Below the pieces are notes generated by a model that made no database searches, was not told the DNA's origin, and worked only from the letters and a program-made list of their open reading frames with translations. From positions 434,001-498,000 of the forward strand of contig JABLXY010000002.1 of NCBI GenBank assembly GCA_013177795.1: 64,000 nucleotides of DNA, in the 5' to 3' direction. Positions 1 to 7,497 of this stretch are shown here, in pieces (the stretch's first letter is position 1; each line of letters starts with the position of its first letter). This DNA comes from Syntrophaceae bacterium (GTDB taxonomy: Bacteria > Desulfobacterota > Syntrophia > Syntrophales > UBA2192). The position numbers and the translations under genes were made by a program.

Positions 1-1
1 G

Positions 2-397
2 CAACAGCTCTCGGCGTGGCTCGTCGAGCAGTCGACCTCCCCGTACCTCGTGATCATCGGCATCAACGTCCTGCTCATCTTCTTGGGGTGCATCATGGAC
101 CCGGCGGGGATCCTGTTGGTGACGATCCCGATCCTTGTGCCCGTCATCAAGGCGTTGGGGTTCGACCCCGTGTGGTTCGGTGTGATGTTCGTGGTGAACA
201 TGGAGTTGGCGCAGATCACGCCGCCCCTGGGGCTGAACCTTTTCATCATCAAGAGCATCGCCCCGCCAGACGTGACCCTGAAGGACATTCTCATCGGCGC
301 CTGGCCATTCATGATTCTCGATCTCGTTGGCCTTGCTTTGGTGATCATCTTCCCGCAGATCATCCTGTGGTTGCCGTCGACGATGTTGCGGGGATAG
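2..397 (+). CDS. dctM: TRAP transporter large permease (DctM family), C-terminal part
   Basis: Open at the left edge of the window; the frame runs from base 2 to a TAG at 395-397 (131 residues). The protein is very hydrophobic with three membrane segments. Glycine/proline-rich re-entrant motifs typical of the DctM C-terminal half are visible: MDPAGILLVTIPILVPV, then GFDPVWFGVMFVVNMELAQITPPLGLNLF. DctM is the membrane subunit that moves a carboxylate substrate with sodium after delivery by a periplasmic DctP protein. Its partners DctP and DctQ would lie left of the window. No in-frame partner follows it. The substrate cannot be told from this fragment. Confidence 0.9.
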   Translation, partial: QQLSAWLVEQSTSPYLVIIGINVLLIFLGCIMDPAGILLVTIPILVPVIKALGFDPVWFGVMFVVNMELAQITPPLGLNLFIIKSIAPPDVTLKDILIGAWPFMILDLVGLALVIIFPQIILWLPSTMLRG

Positions 398-687
398 AGG
401 AGAAACGCGGAAGACGAAACGGTTTTTCCTTTCGGTCTGTGTGAGACGTATCCTGCCGAAGACCCTGAACCCGCCTCAAACTCTGGCGTCGGCACTTTTC
501 ACCCGTGACCCTAACGGATAGAGAAATACCCCGCTACACCGGACCCCGCTGTGGTGTTGAGCCCCGGCGGCAAGAACGCCCTTGTCACGGCCCCGCGCCG
601 TCTGCTACCTTGTCAATCGGAATACGGGAAGACCCCCGCGCCTGACCGCCTCGGGGGCGCCGGCCGCCGAAGGGGAAGAGGGAACGC
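398..687. other. intergenic, no gene seen
   Basis: About 290 bases between the TRAP permease tail and the potassium channel gene. No ORF in it looks real and no clear promoter or terminator was found. A GGGGAAGAGGGAACG stretch just before the channel ATG serves as its ribosome binding site. Confidence 0.5.
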
Positions 688-2385
688 ATGAAGTACAACC
701 CGGCCGTCATCAGCTACTTCTTCCAGCGGGAGAGCACCAAGCACAACATCCGCCAGCTCCTGAAGTTTCTGCTCGTCCTGACCGTGATGGTGACGGTCTA
801 CAGCGTCCTGTTCCACTACATCATGGCCGCCGAGGGCAAGCACCACACTTGGCTCACCGGCGTCTACTGGACCCTCACGGTCATGTCGACCTTGGGGTTC
901 GGAGACATCACCTTCCAGACGGACCTGGGACGCGCCTTTTCCATCGTGGTGTTGCTCTCGGGGATGGTGTTCCTGCTCACCCTGCTGCCCTTCATGTTCA
1001 TCAAGTTCTTCTACGCCCCCTGGATCGAGGCCGAATCGAGAAAGCGCGCGCCCCGCGAGCTGCCGAAGGAAACACGGGGGCACGTGATCCTCACGAGCTA
1101 CGACCCCGTCACCATGGCCCTGATCGAGAAGCTCGACGACCACAGGATCGACTACGTGCTCATCGAGAGCGACTTCAAGCGGGCCCTCGAGCTCTACGAC
1201 CTGGGCGTCAAGGTGGCCGTGGGCGACGTCGACGACCCCGACACCTACCGCAGGCTGCGCGCCGACCGGGCGGCGCTCATCGCCGCCACCAACCGCGACG
1301 AGATCAACACGAACATCGCCTTCACCGTCCGGGAGCTGAGCGAAACGGTCCCCATCCTCACCACAGCCGAGTCGCCTTACTCCGAGGACATCCTGAAGAT
1401 GGCGGGCAGCACGAAGGTGCTCATGCTCTACGACATGCTGGGCCGTTCCCTGGCCGCGTGGACCGTCGGCGGCGACTGCCGGGCGAACATCATCAGCCGC
1501 TTCGGCGAACTGATCATCGCCGAGTTCGCCGCCATGGGGACCCCCCTGGTCGGCAAGACGCTGGCCGAGAGCCGGCTCCGAGAGAGCTTCGGGGTGAACG
1601 TCGTGGGCCTCTGGGACCGGGGCCGCTTCCGGATCCCCCATGCCGACACGCGGATCGAGCGGACGAGCGTGCTGCTGCTGGCCGGCTCCGAGAAGAACCT
1701 GGAGGCATACGACGAGATCTATTCCTTCTACCACATCTGCAAGCTGAGCTCGGACCCGGTGCTGATCGTCGGCAGCGGCCGCGTGGGTGACACGATCGCC
1801 CAGCGCTTCAAGGAGCGGGAGAGCCCCTACCTGGTGATCGAGAAAAACCCCAAGCGCCTCCAGGACGAGAAGCACTACGTCGTCGGGGACGCCGCCGACA
1901 TCCGGACCCTGCAGCGCGCCTGGATCGAAAAGGCCCCGGCGGCCCTGATCACCACCCACGACGACGCCACCAACATCTACCTCACGAAGTACCTCCGGAG
2001 CCTGCGGCCGGACATGCAGATCCTGAGCCGCGCCAACCTCGAGCGCAACGTCTCGACGCTGCACCGGGCCGGGGCCGACTTCGTCATGTCGCTGGCCACC
2101 CTGGGGGCCAACGCCATCTACAACTACCTGATCAACGAGGACACGTCGATGCTGGCCGAGGGGCTCAACATCTTCCGTCTCAAGGCCCCGGCGTCGCTCG
2201 TCGGCAGGAACCTGGCCGGGTCGCGGATACGCGAGGTGACGGACTGCACCGTCGTCGCCATCCGGCACGACGGCGTCCTGTCGGTCAACCCCGACCCGAA
2301 GATGCCGATCGGCGCAGGCGCCGAGCTGATCCTGATCGGCACCGACGAAGGGGAGAAAAAGTTCCTCCAGGCCTTTTCGGCCTGA
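688..2385 (+). CDS. two-TM potassium channel with two RCK (TrkA-N/TrkA-C) modules
   Basis: 565 residues. TM1 is at about 24-46, a pore loop at 57-75 and TM2 at 83-110. Two cytosolic RCK units follow: the first from about 131, the second starting at about 353 with the Rossmann motif LIVGSGRVG. A TrkA-C-like domain fills about 485-565. This is the Kch/MthK-type plan but with tandem RCK modules in one chain, so a tetramer would have eight RCK domains without an internal RCK start. The selectivity filter reads TLGFGD (68-73) rather than the usual TVGYGD. Potassium selectivity is likely but not certain, since GFGD filters occur in several prokaryotic channels. The regulatory ligand (NAD(H), Ca2+, nucleotide) cannot be predicted. 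The gene stands 23 bases before the AsmA-like gene, so the two may be co-transcribed. Confidence 0.9.
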   Translation: MKYNPAVISYFFQRESTKHNIRQLLKFLLVLTVMVTVYSVLFHYIMAAEGKHHTWLTGVYWTLTVMSTLGFGDITFQTDLGRAFSIVVLLSGMVFLLTLLPFMFIKFFYAPWIEAESRKRAPRELPKETRGHVILTSYDPVTMALIEKLDDHRIDYVLIESDFKRALELYDLGVKVAVGDVDDPDTYRRLRADRAALIAATNRDEINTNIAFTVRELSETVPILTTAESPYSEDILKMAGSTKVLMLYDMLGRSLAAWTVGGDCRANIISRFGELIIAEFAAMGTPLVGKTLAESRLRESFGVNVVGLWDRGRFRIPHADTRIERTSVLLLAGSEKNLEAYDEIYSFYHICKLSSDPVLIVGSGRVGDTIAQRFKERESPYLVIEKNPKRLQDEKHYVVGDAADIRTLQRAWIEKAPAALITTHDDATNIYLTKYLRSLRPDMQILSRANLERNVSTLHRAGADFVMSLATLGANAIYNYLINEDTSMLAEGLNIFRLKAPASLVGRNLAGSRIREVTDCTVVAIRHDGVLSVNPDPKMPIGAGAELILIGTDEGEKKFLQAFSA

Positions 2386-2408
2386 CCCGCCGGGGGCTGC
2401 AGGACGAC

Positions 2409-3995
2409 ATGGAAACCCGAACGCGCAAGAGACTCCTCCTCATCGGCGGCGCCGTCGCGGTTGCCCTCGTCGCCGCAATCCTCATTCTCGCCAGCCAGGC
2501 GAACCGGATCCTCGAGCGCGAGCTGCGCAAGGCCCTGGGCGAGAATTTCGCCGTCGAGAGCCTCGTCCTGGGGTGGAACCGCATCGAGGCCAACGGGCCC
2601 CGCCTGATGCAGGATGGCCGCGTCACCGCACAGGCCCGGCGCATCGTCCTGAGACCGGAATTTCTCTCCCTGCTGAAGTCCGGCCTCTCCGTTGCCAGTG
2701 TCGTCATCGAGGAGCCGTTCCTCGCGGTGGAGATCGACGAGCGCGGTCAGTGGGTGTCGCCCGCCCTCCCCGGGGAGAAGCCGGCCGCCGCCTCCGCCTC
2801 GGCGCCGGGCCCCGTGAGCGTCGGCCGGGTCGAGATCCGGCAGGGTGCCCTGACCCTGGTGGATCGGAGGCGGCCGGAGCCCAACCGGGTCGAGCTCCGG
2901 AAGATCGACCTGGTTCTCGAAGGCCTCGCCTATCCGCTCCGTGATGCCCCCTCGGCGTTCGACGTCCGCGTCGAGATCGCCGACGGCCCGGTGACGGGCT
3001 CGGCAAGCGGCAGCGGGACCGTCCAGTTCGGGACATTGGCCCTCAACGGCCGGTTCGAGGGGCGCGGTCTCGCCCTCCCGGGCACGGCCGGCGGCGAACC
3101 GGCGGCACGCGTGGAAGCCGTGCGCTTCGCGGCGGCCTCGGAGGGAGCGCAGGGGCCCCTGACCCTGTCCGACCTCGTGCTCGTCAAGCCTGCCCTGCGC
3201 GTGCAGACGGACCGGCAGGGCAAGGTCGTCTCCCCGCTGCCGGCCGCCGCGCCGGAGCCGCAAAAGGGCAAGGCGAAGGAGGGCGAGGACGCGAAGGCCT
3301 CTTTGCCCGTCGTGGTGAAAAACCTCAGGGTCGAGGGCGGCGACCTGCTCTACCTGGACGGCAAGGTCTCGCGCCCGCCCCATCCCGTGCGTGTGACCGA
3401 CATCGAGATGACGGCCGACCGGCTGGCCTTCCCTGCCGACGGAAGCAACACGGCTTGGCGACTCTCGGCCCGGCTGCCCGGGCCCCGGGGCACAGGTGTT
3501 CTGAATGCCTCGGGCACCACCGCGCTGAAGACCCTGGACACCGGGGCCGCGGGGTCGCTTCGCGGGCTCGATCTGACGGCCGTCAAGCCCTACCTGCTCA
3601 AGAAGGGCGACGTCGACATCTCCCGGGGCTTTCTCGACATGGACGTGGATCTGGCCATCAGAAACCGGATGCTCAAGGCGCCCGTGCGCTCCGTGCTGCG
3701 GGATCTGCAGTTCCCGGCGGGCAAGGGGCTGGCCGACCGGTTCCTGGGCGTGCCCCGGAGTCTCGTCATCAGCGCCCTCGAGACGGGCAACAACCGGATC
3801 GAGCTCGATTTCGTCGTGGAGGGCAGTCTCGACAACCCCCGGTTCAGCCTGCAGGAGAGCATGGTAAGCCGCCTTGCCGTCGGCCTCGCCAAACGGCTCG
3901 GCCTGGGTGTCGTCGAAACGGGCGAGTCGTTGATCGTCCCGGGCGGCCGCGTCCTGAAGGGCGTCGGCGACGCGATGAAACGGCTCCTGAAATGA
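2409..3995 (+). CDS. AsmA / DUF748-like envelope protein
   Basis: 528 residues. It starts with a short basic tail and one N-terminal membrane anchor (about 9-29, LLLIGGAVAVALVAAILILA), followed by a long beta-rich region with repeated short amphipathic strands. That pattern resembles AsmA/DUF748 proteins, which sit in the inner membrane and extend through the periplasm; relatives such as TamB and YhdP help move phospholipid to the outer membrane. A flexible KGKAKEGEDAKA stretch near residues 286-297 separates two beta-rich halves. It is short for this family. The start ATG at 2409 lies 23 bases after the channel stop. Family assignment comes from overall pattern rather than one decisive motif. 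Confidence 0.65.
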   Translation: METRTRKRLLLIGGAVAVALVAAILILASQANRILERELRKALGENFAVESLVLGWNRIEANGPRLMQDGRVTAQARRIVLRPEFLSLLKSGLSVASVVIEEPFLAVEIDERGQWVSPALPGEKPAAASASAPGPVSVGRVEIRQGALTLVDRRRPEPNRVELRKIDLVLEGLAYPLRDAPSAFDVRVEIADGPVTGSASGSGTVQFGTLALNGRFEGRGLALPGTAGGEPAARVEAVRFAAASEGAQGPLTLSDLVLVKPALRVQTDRQGKVVSPLPAAAPEPQKGKAKEGEDAKASLPVVVKNLRVEGGDLLYLDGKVSRPPHPVRVTDIEMTADRLAFPADGSNTAWRLSARLPGPRGTGVLNASGTTALKTLDTGAAGSLRGLDLTAVKPYLLKKGDVDISRGFLDMDVDLAIRNRMLKAPVRSVLRDLQFPAGKGLADRFLGVPRSLVISALETGNNRIELDFVVEGSLDNPRFSLQESMVSRLAVGLAKRLGLGVVETGESLIVPGGRVLKGVGDAMKRLLK

Positions 3996-4315
3996 TCCCG
4001 TGCACGGCACCACTCCCCAGCCGCGATATTTCCTTGAGCCCTTTCCTCCCTGCCTCGAAACCCGGCGGCTGACCGCCCATCACCCGTCCCCTCTCTTCTA
4101 TCCATTTCCCCGTGGCTTGCGACGCGGCAAACCCTCTATCCGGGAGGTTGATGTATTGCCCGTGAACTACGGAGACACAGTGGGGTTTGCGATAAACGGA
4201 TGTCCACAGAAAAAACCAGACAAGCACCCGATAATGTTAAATATATGTTGAAATGATGACCGGTATGCGTTATTGGTGGCAGGATAAAATTTAGGGTAAT
4301 CCGCATATCACGGTC
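3996..4315. other. 320-base intergenic region, AT-richer right half
   Basis: No convincing gene. The right half (about 4190-4300) is clearly AT-richer than the surroundings and holds the probable promoter of the PAS-LuxR gene. No terminator of the stem plus U-run type was recognised for the upstream AsmA-like gene. Confidence 0.5.
4248..4276 (+). promoter_or_regulatory. possible sigma70-type promoter for the PAS-LuxR gene
   Basis: TTGAAA at 4248-4253, a 17-base spacer, then TATTGG at 4271-4276, 40 bases before the ATG at 4316. The -35 box is good and the -10 box weak. An in-frame TAG just upstream of the ATG limits the start choice to 4316. Confidence 0.35.
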
Positions 4316-6226
4316 ATGTTCAAGCTCATTGCCGACACCTCCTTCAGCTGGGAATACCTGAAGGACGAAAAAGGGTTTTCCTACGTGTCCCCGTCATGCG
4401 AGCACCTGACCGGGTACGCCCCCGAGGCGTTCCTTTCCAACCCCCGTCTTCTGGAGGAGATCATCCACCCTTCCGATCTGGAATCCTTCCTGGAGCATTT
4501 GCGACAGGCATCCTGCGATGGAGCACCCGCCCGGCTGAGACTGCGCGTGATCTGCCGGGACGGGTGCGAGCGCTGGGTCGAGCATGCCTGCAGGCCGCTG
4601 CGCGACGAGAACGGGCGGTACCTAGGCCTGCGTTGCAGCGTCAGGGACCTGACCGCCCACAGGGACATCGAAGGGACCGGTCCCAGAGTCCAGGCGCGCT
4701 TTGAGACCATGGTGGGGCTGCAGACCGAAGCGATATGCTTCTGGCTGCCCGACACCACCCTGACCTTTGTCAATGACGCTTACTGCCGCCTCACCGGCAA
4801 GTCGCGACGGGAACTGCTGGGCAGCTCATGGCTCACCCTCATACCGCCCGATGTCCGGGAGCAGGTCCGGTCCTTTTACGAGAACCTGGTTGCCGAACCG
4901 AAAGTGGCCTTTTACGAGCACGAAGTCACAGGCCCCGACGGCCGGAACATGTGGATGCAGTGGGTCGATGCCCCCGCATTCGACGAGGCGGGAAACCTGC
5001 TGGAGTTTTTGTCCATCGGCCGGGATATCACGCGCGAGCGGGACGCCGTCACCCGGCTTGCGGACAGCGAGGAGCGTTTCAGGACCTTCATGTCGCAGTT
5101 GCCGGCCCTGGCCTTCATCAAGGACGAAAAAAGCAGGGTTCTCTTCACCAATGCCTACATGAACGACCTCATGGGCTCGCAGGACTGGACCGGCCGCGAT
5201 GCCCTGGAGAACTTCCCCGCAGCGGTCGCCGCGAAGATCAGGGATGATGACAGGCGGGTGCTCGGTGAGGGGAAGCCGATCGTGGTGGAAGAGGTCATTC
5301 CTTTGGCGACGGGCGAGCACCGTGTCTTCGAGACGCGCAAGTTCCCCATCGGCAGGGAGGGGAAGCCCCCGCTTCTCGGCGGGATTGCGCTGGACATCAC
5401 GGAGAAAAAACGTGCCGAGGCGGCCATGAGGGAGAGCGAAGAGCGCTACCGCCTGCTGGCAGAGGCCTCGCAGGACCTGATCTTCGTCATCGACCGTGAC
5501 GACCGAATCGTCTACGTGAACACCCGCGCGGCCGAGATCATCGGCCGGCGCCGCGAGGAACTCATCGGCCGTTCCCGCAGGGATGTCGACGTGCCCGTCG
5601 AACGGCGCACCCGGCAGGAAGAACTCCTGCGTGCCGTCTTCGAAACCGGTTGTGCCCAGAGCGTCGAGGGTCCCTACGTTGCCGGCAGAGACGGCTCCGA
5701 GGGCTGGTACAGCGTGAACCTCGTCCCGCTGAAGGACGCGGGAGGGCACGTGCAGGCCGTTCTCGCAGTGGCACGGGATATCTCGGAGCTGCGAGACCGT
5801 GCGCGGCGTCTCGAGGAGGCCAACATCGCCATGAAGGTCCTGCTGCGCCACCGGGAGGAGGACCGGAGGGAACTCGAGGAGCAGTTCCTCGCCAACTTCC
5901 GGAAACTCATCATGCCGAGCCTCGAGAAGCTGAGAAGATCGGGGCTGACTCCCCGCCAAAGCGCCTATGTGGACATTGTCGAGATGAATGCCCGGAAGAT
6001 GTTCTCTGCGTCCGGCACTGCGGCGGGCCTTGCGCAGGCGTCCTTCACGCCCATCGAGATGCGGATCGTCGAATACATCAAGGAAGACAAAACAACAAAG
6101 GAAATCGGCAAGTTGCTCAACCTCTCGCCCCGGACCGTCGAGTACTACCGCGACCGGATCCGCAAGAAGCTCGGCCTGAAGAGCAAGAACGTCAACCTGC
6201 GCTCCTATCTCTACACCCTTCCCTGA
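4316..6226 (+). CDS. multi-PAS sensor-regulator with C-terminal LuxR HTH
   Basis: 636 residues and no membrane segment, so a cytosolic one-component sensor. Four PAS/PAC units are visible at about 5-120, 125-240, 250-365 and 372-495. Each ends in the conserved type of sequence seen here as SIGRDITRERDA or AVARDISELRDR. A coiled coil at about 490-530 links them to a LuxR helix-turn-helix at about 572-632, with the core motif TTKEIGKLLNLSPRTVEYYR. There is no histidine kinase or receiver domain, so ligand or redox sensing by PAS is probably coupled directly to DNA binding. PAS-LuxR proteins of this type are frequent in Deltaproteobacteria. An 8-bp-arm palindrome follows at 6289-6311, ahead of the PilZ-STAS genes, and is a candidate target. 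The start is fixed by an upstream in-frame stop; the ribosome binding site is weak. Confidence 0.88.
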   Translation: MFKLIADTSFSWEYLKDEKGFSYVSPSCEHLTGYAPEAFLSNPRLLEEIIHPSDLESFLEHLRQASCDGAPARLRLRVICRDGCERWVEHACRPLRDENGRYLGLRCSVRDLTAHRDIEGTGPRVQARFETMVGLQTEAICFWLPDTTLTFVNDAYCRLTGKSRRELLGSSWLTLIPPDVREQVRSFYENLVAEPKVAFYEHEVTGPDGRNMWMQWVDAPAFDEAGNLLEFLSIGRDITRERDAVTRLADSEERFRTFMSQLPALAFIKDEKSRVLFTNAYMNDLMGSQDWTGRDALENFPAAVAAKIRDDDRRVLGEGKPIVVEEVIPLATGEHRVFETRKFPIGREGKPPLLGGIALDITEKKRAEAAMRESEERYRLLAEASQDLIFVIDRDDRIVYVNTRAAEIIGRRREELIGRSRRDVDVPVERRTRQEELLRAVFETGCAQSVEGPYVAGRDGSEGWYSVNLVPLKDAGGHVQAVLAVARDISELRDRARRLEEANIAMKVLLRHREEDRRELEEQFLANFRKLIMPSLEKLRRSGLTPRQSAYVDIVEMNARKMFSASGTAAGLAQASFTPIEMRIVEYIKEDKTTKEIGKLLNLSPRTVEYYRDRIRKKLGLKSKNVNLRSYLYTLP

Positions 6227-6288
6227 GGCCGCTACGCACATTTTCCCGTAATCTTTGCGTAATCTGTCGGTATTGTCCCGGATGGCCG

Positions 6289-6311
6289 TGCCGTATACAC
6301 TGCATACGGCA
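6289..6311. promoter_or_regulatory. 8-bp-arm palindrome before the PilZ gene, possible operator
   Basis: TGCCGTAT and ATACGGCA are perfect inverted arms separated by seven bases, 80 bases before the PilZ start codon. A direct repeat CGTAATCT (about 6247-6254 and 6258-6265) lies just upstream. The size and symmetry suit a dimeric LuxR-type HTH, and the gene immediately upstream encodes one. Regulation is inferred from position only. Confidence 0.4.
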
Positions 6312-6390
6312 TTTCGCGCCCGGTGCATGGAAGGGGAGGGAACCTGATCCTGCACGGGGCCGAAGGGCCGGGCGAAGAGTCACGTTCGCG

Positions 6391-6768
6391 ATGAGAAAGC
6401 ACAAGCGATATGCCCTGGATCTCCCGGTTGCCGTCAAGGAGGCAGCCGGGCAGTCGGGTAACCTGATCTTCCTGCTCAGAACGGTGGACGTCTCCGCCGG
6501 CGGTGCGCTCTTTCGCGCCCAGTGCGGCCTGCCTGCGGGGACGGATGTCCGCCTGATCTTCTTTCTGCAAACCGACCCGCTGGAGGCGATGATCGACCCG
6601 CGCCACACGTTCCGCGGCAAGGTGGTCAGGTCCGGGCCGGGGCAGTTTGCCGTCGCCTTTGTCAAGGAAATGCAGGCCGTTGATGCCGCGCCTGCGGCAG
6701 AACCTGGGGCCGAGGCGCCCGGCTTGTCCTACGGCGTATCGAGGCATCCGGACGGGGAGCGGGGCTGA
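6391..6768 (+). CDS. PilZ domain protein, c-di-GMP receptor type
   Basis: 125 residues, almost entirely one PilZ domain. Both signature elements are present: the RxxxR motif at the N-terminus (RKHKR, residues 2-6) and the DxSxxG motif (DVSAGG, about residues 33-38). Canonical PilZ proteins bind cyclic di-GMP dimers through these residues and control motility, polysaccharide or secretion. Here the domain is stand-alone with a short acidic, proline/alanine-rich tail. The ATG at 6391 places the RxxxR motif at the very start. The stop overlaps the ATG of the STAS gene by one base, so the two are translationally coupled. Binding is likely; the output is unknown. Confidence 0.85.
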   Translation: MRKHKRYALDLPVAVKEAAGQSGNLIFLLRTVDVSAGGALFRAQCGLPAGTDVRLIFFLQTDPLEAMIDPRHTFRGKVVRSGPGQFAVAFVKEMQAVDAAPAAEPGAEAPGLSYGVSRHPDGERG

Positions 6769-7121
6769 TGCTGGTTAGCCGCAACGAGGCCATCAGGACC
6801 GTCTACGTGACCCCGGGGCAGGATCTCGTGGCCGACGAGGCGCAGGCTTTGCGCAGGGAAATCCAGGGCTTGATCGGGAAGAAAACAGACAGACTCGTCC
6901 TGGATCTCGCCCGCGTGCAGACGATCGATCCCCTTGGCCTCGAGACGATCATCGCGATGTTCAACTGGCTGCGGGCGAGCGGGGGCGAACTGGTCGTCGA
7001 GAATGCCTCCGCAGAATTGAAGAAACTTTTCCTCCTCATGAGAAGCAACGGGCGCCTGACCATCAGCGGAACGGGTTGGCCCGATGTAAAGACCCCTCGA
7101 GGGGAAAGCGGCGCCCGGTGA
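6768..7121 (+). CDS. STAS domain protein (anti-sigma-factor-antagonist-like)
   Basis: 117 residues with the STAS alpha/beta fold pattern: a strand-rich start, LVLDLARVQTIDPLGLETII in the middle, then GGELVVENASAELKKLFLLM. In SpoIIAA/RsbV-type antagonists the central loop reads DSSGL, with the phosphorylated serine following the aspartate. Here that position is DPLGL, so the phosphorylatable serine is missing. The protein may act as a constitutive binding module rather than a phosphoswitch. It is coupled by a one-base overlap to the PilZ gene and lies downstream of the PAS-LuxR regulator, which suggests a small c-di-GMP/partner-switch signalling unit. No anti-sigma kinase or phosphatase is nearby. 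Confidence 0.75.
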   Translation: MLVSRNEAIRTVYVTPGQDLVADEAQALRREIQGLIGKKTDRLVLDLARVQTIDPLGLETIIAMFNWLRASGGELVVENASAELKKLFLLMRSNGRLTISGTGWPDVKTPRGESGAR

Positions 7122-7497
7122 GTCGGCGGAGCGCAGCGGCCGCCGCAGCGGCCTGATCCTCCGTGGTTCTCCGGACGGGTTCCTTGGGAGAGCGCCTTCG
7201 AGCGCAGGGCCTCCCCGAGCAAACCCGCCATGGGTTTATATCCGGTCGAAACCCGCCTGCTCAACGAGGGGCTATCCCCTTTCGGCCTGCCGGATCCGAC
7301 CATCCCGGAATGACCTCCAGCGTATAACCCGCCTGTTTCACGCCGAATTCAGATCCGCTGTGCCATATTGGCACGTCTGCCGTTGACTCCCCAGCGGCCG
7401 GTATTATCCGTATCTATTTAATTTCATTGGCGATTATTCTTCTCCGACACCCGGCACGCTCGATGCGACCGGCGGTGGGGCAAGAGGAGTGATTGCC
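7122..7497. other. 376-base intergenic region
   Basis: No real gene seen. The last 120 bases turn AT-rich (TATTATCCGTATCTATTTAA around 7393-7415) and probably contain the promoter of the Ig-like lipoprotein gene, but no -35/-10 pair with good spacing could be fixed. A TTGGCACG at about 7362-7369 resembles half of a sigma54 site, but the -12 part does not match. Confidence 0.45.

Noticed and set aside
7360-7386. sigma54 promoter (TTGGCACG)
   Set aside because: The -24 half matches but the -12 half has GT where GC is needed.
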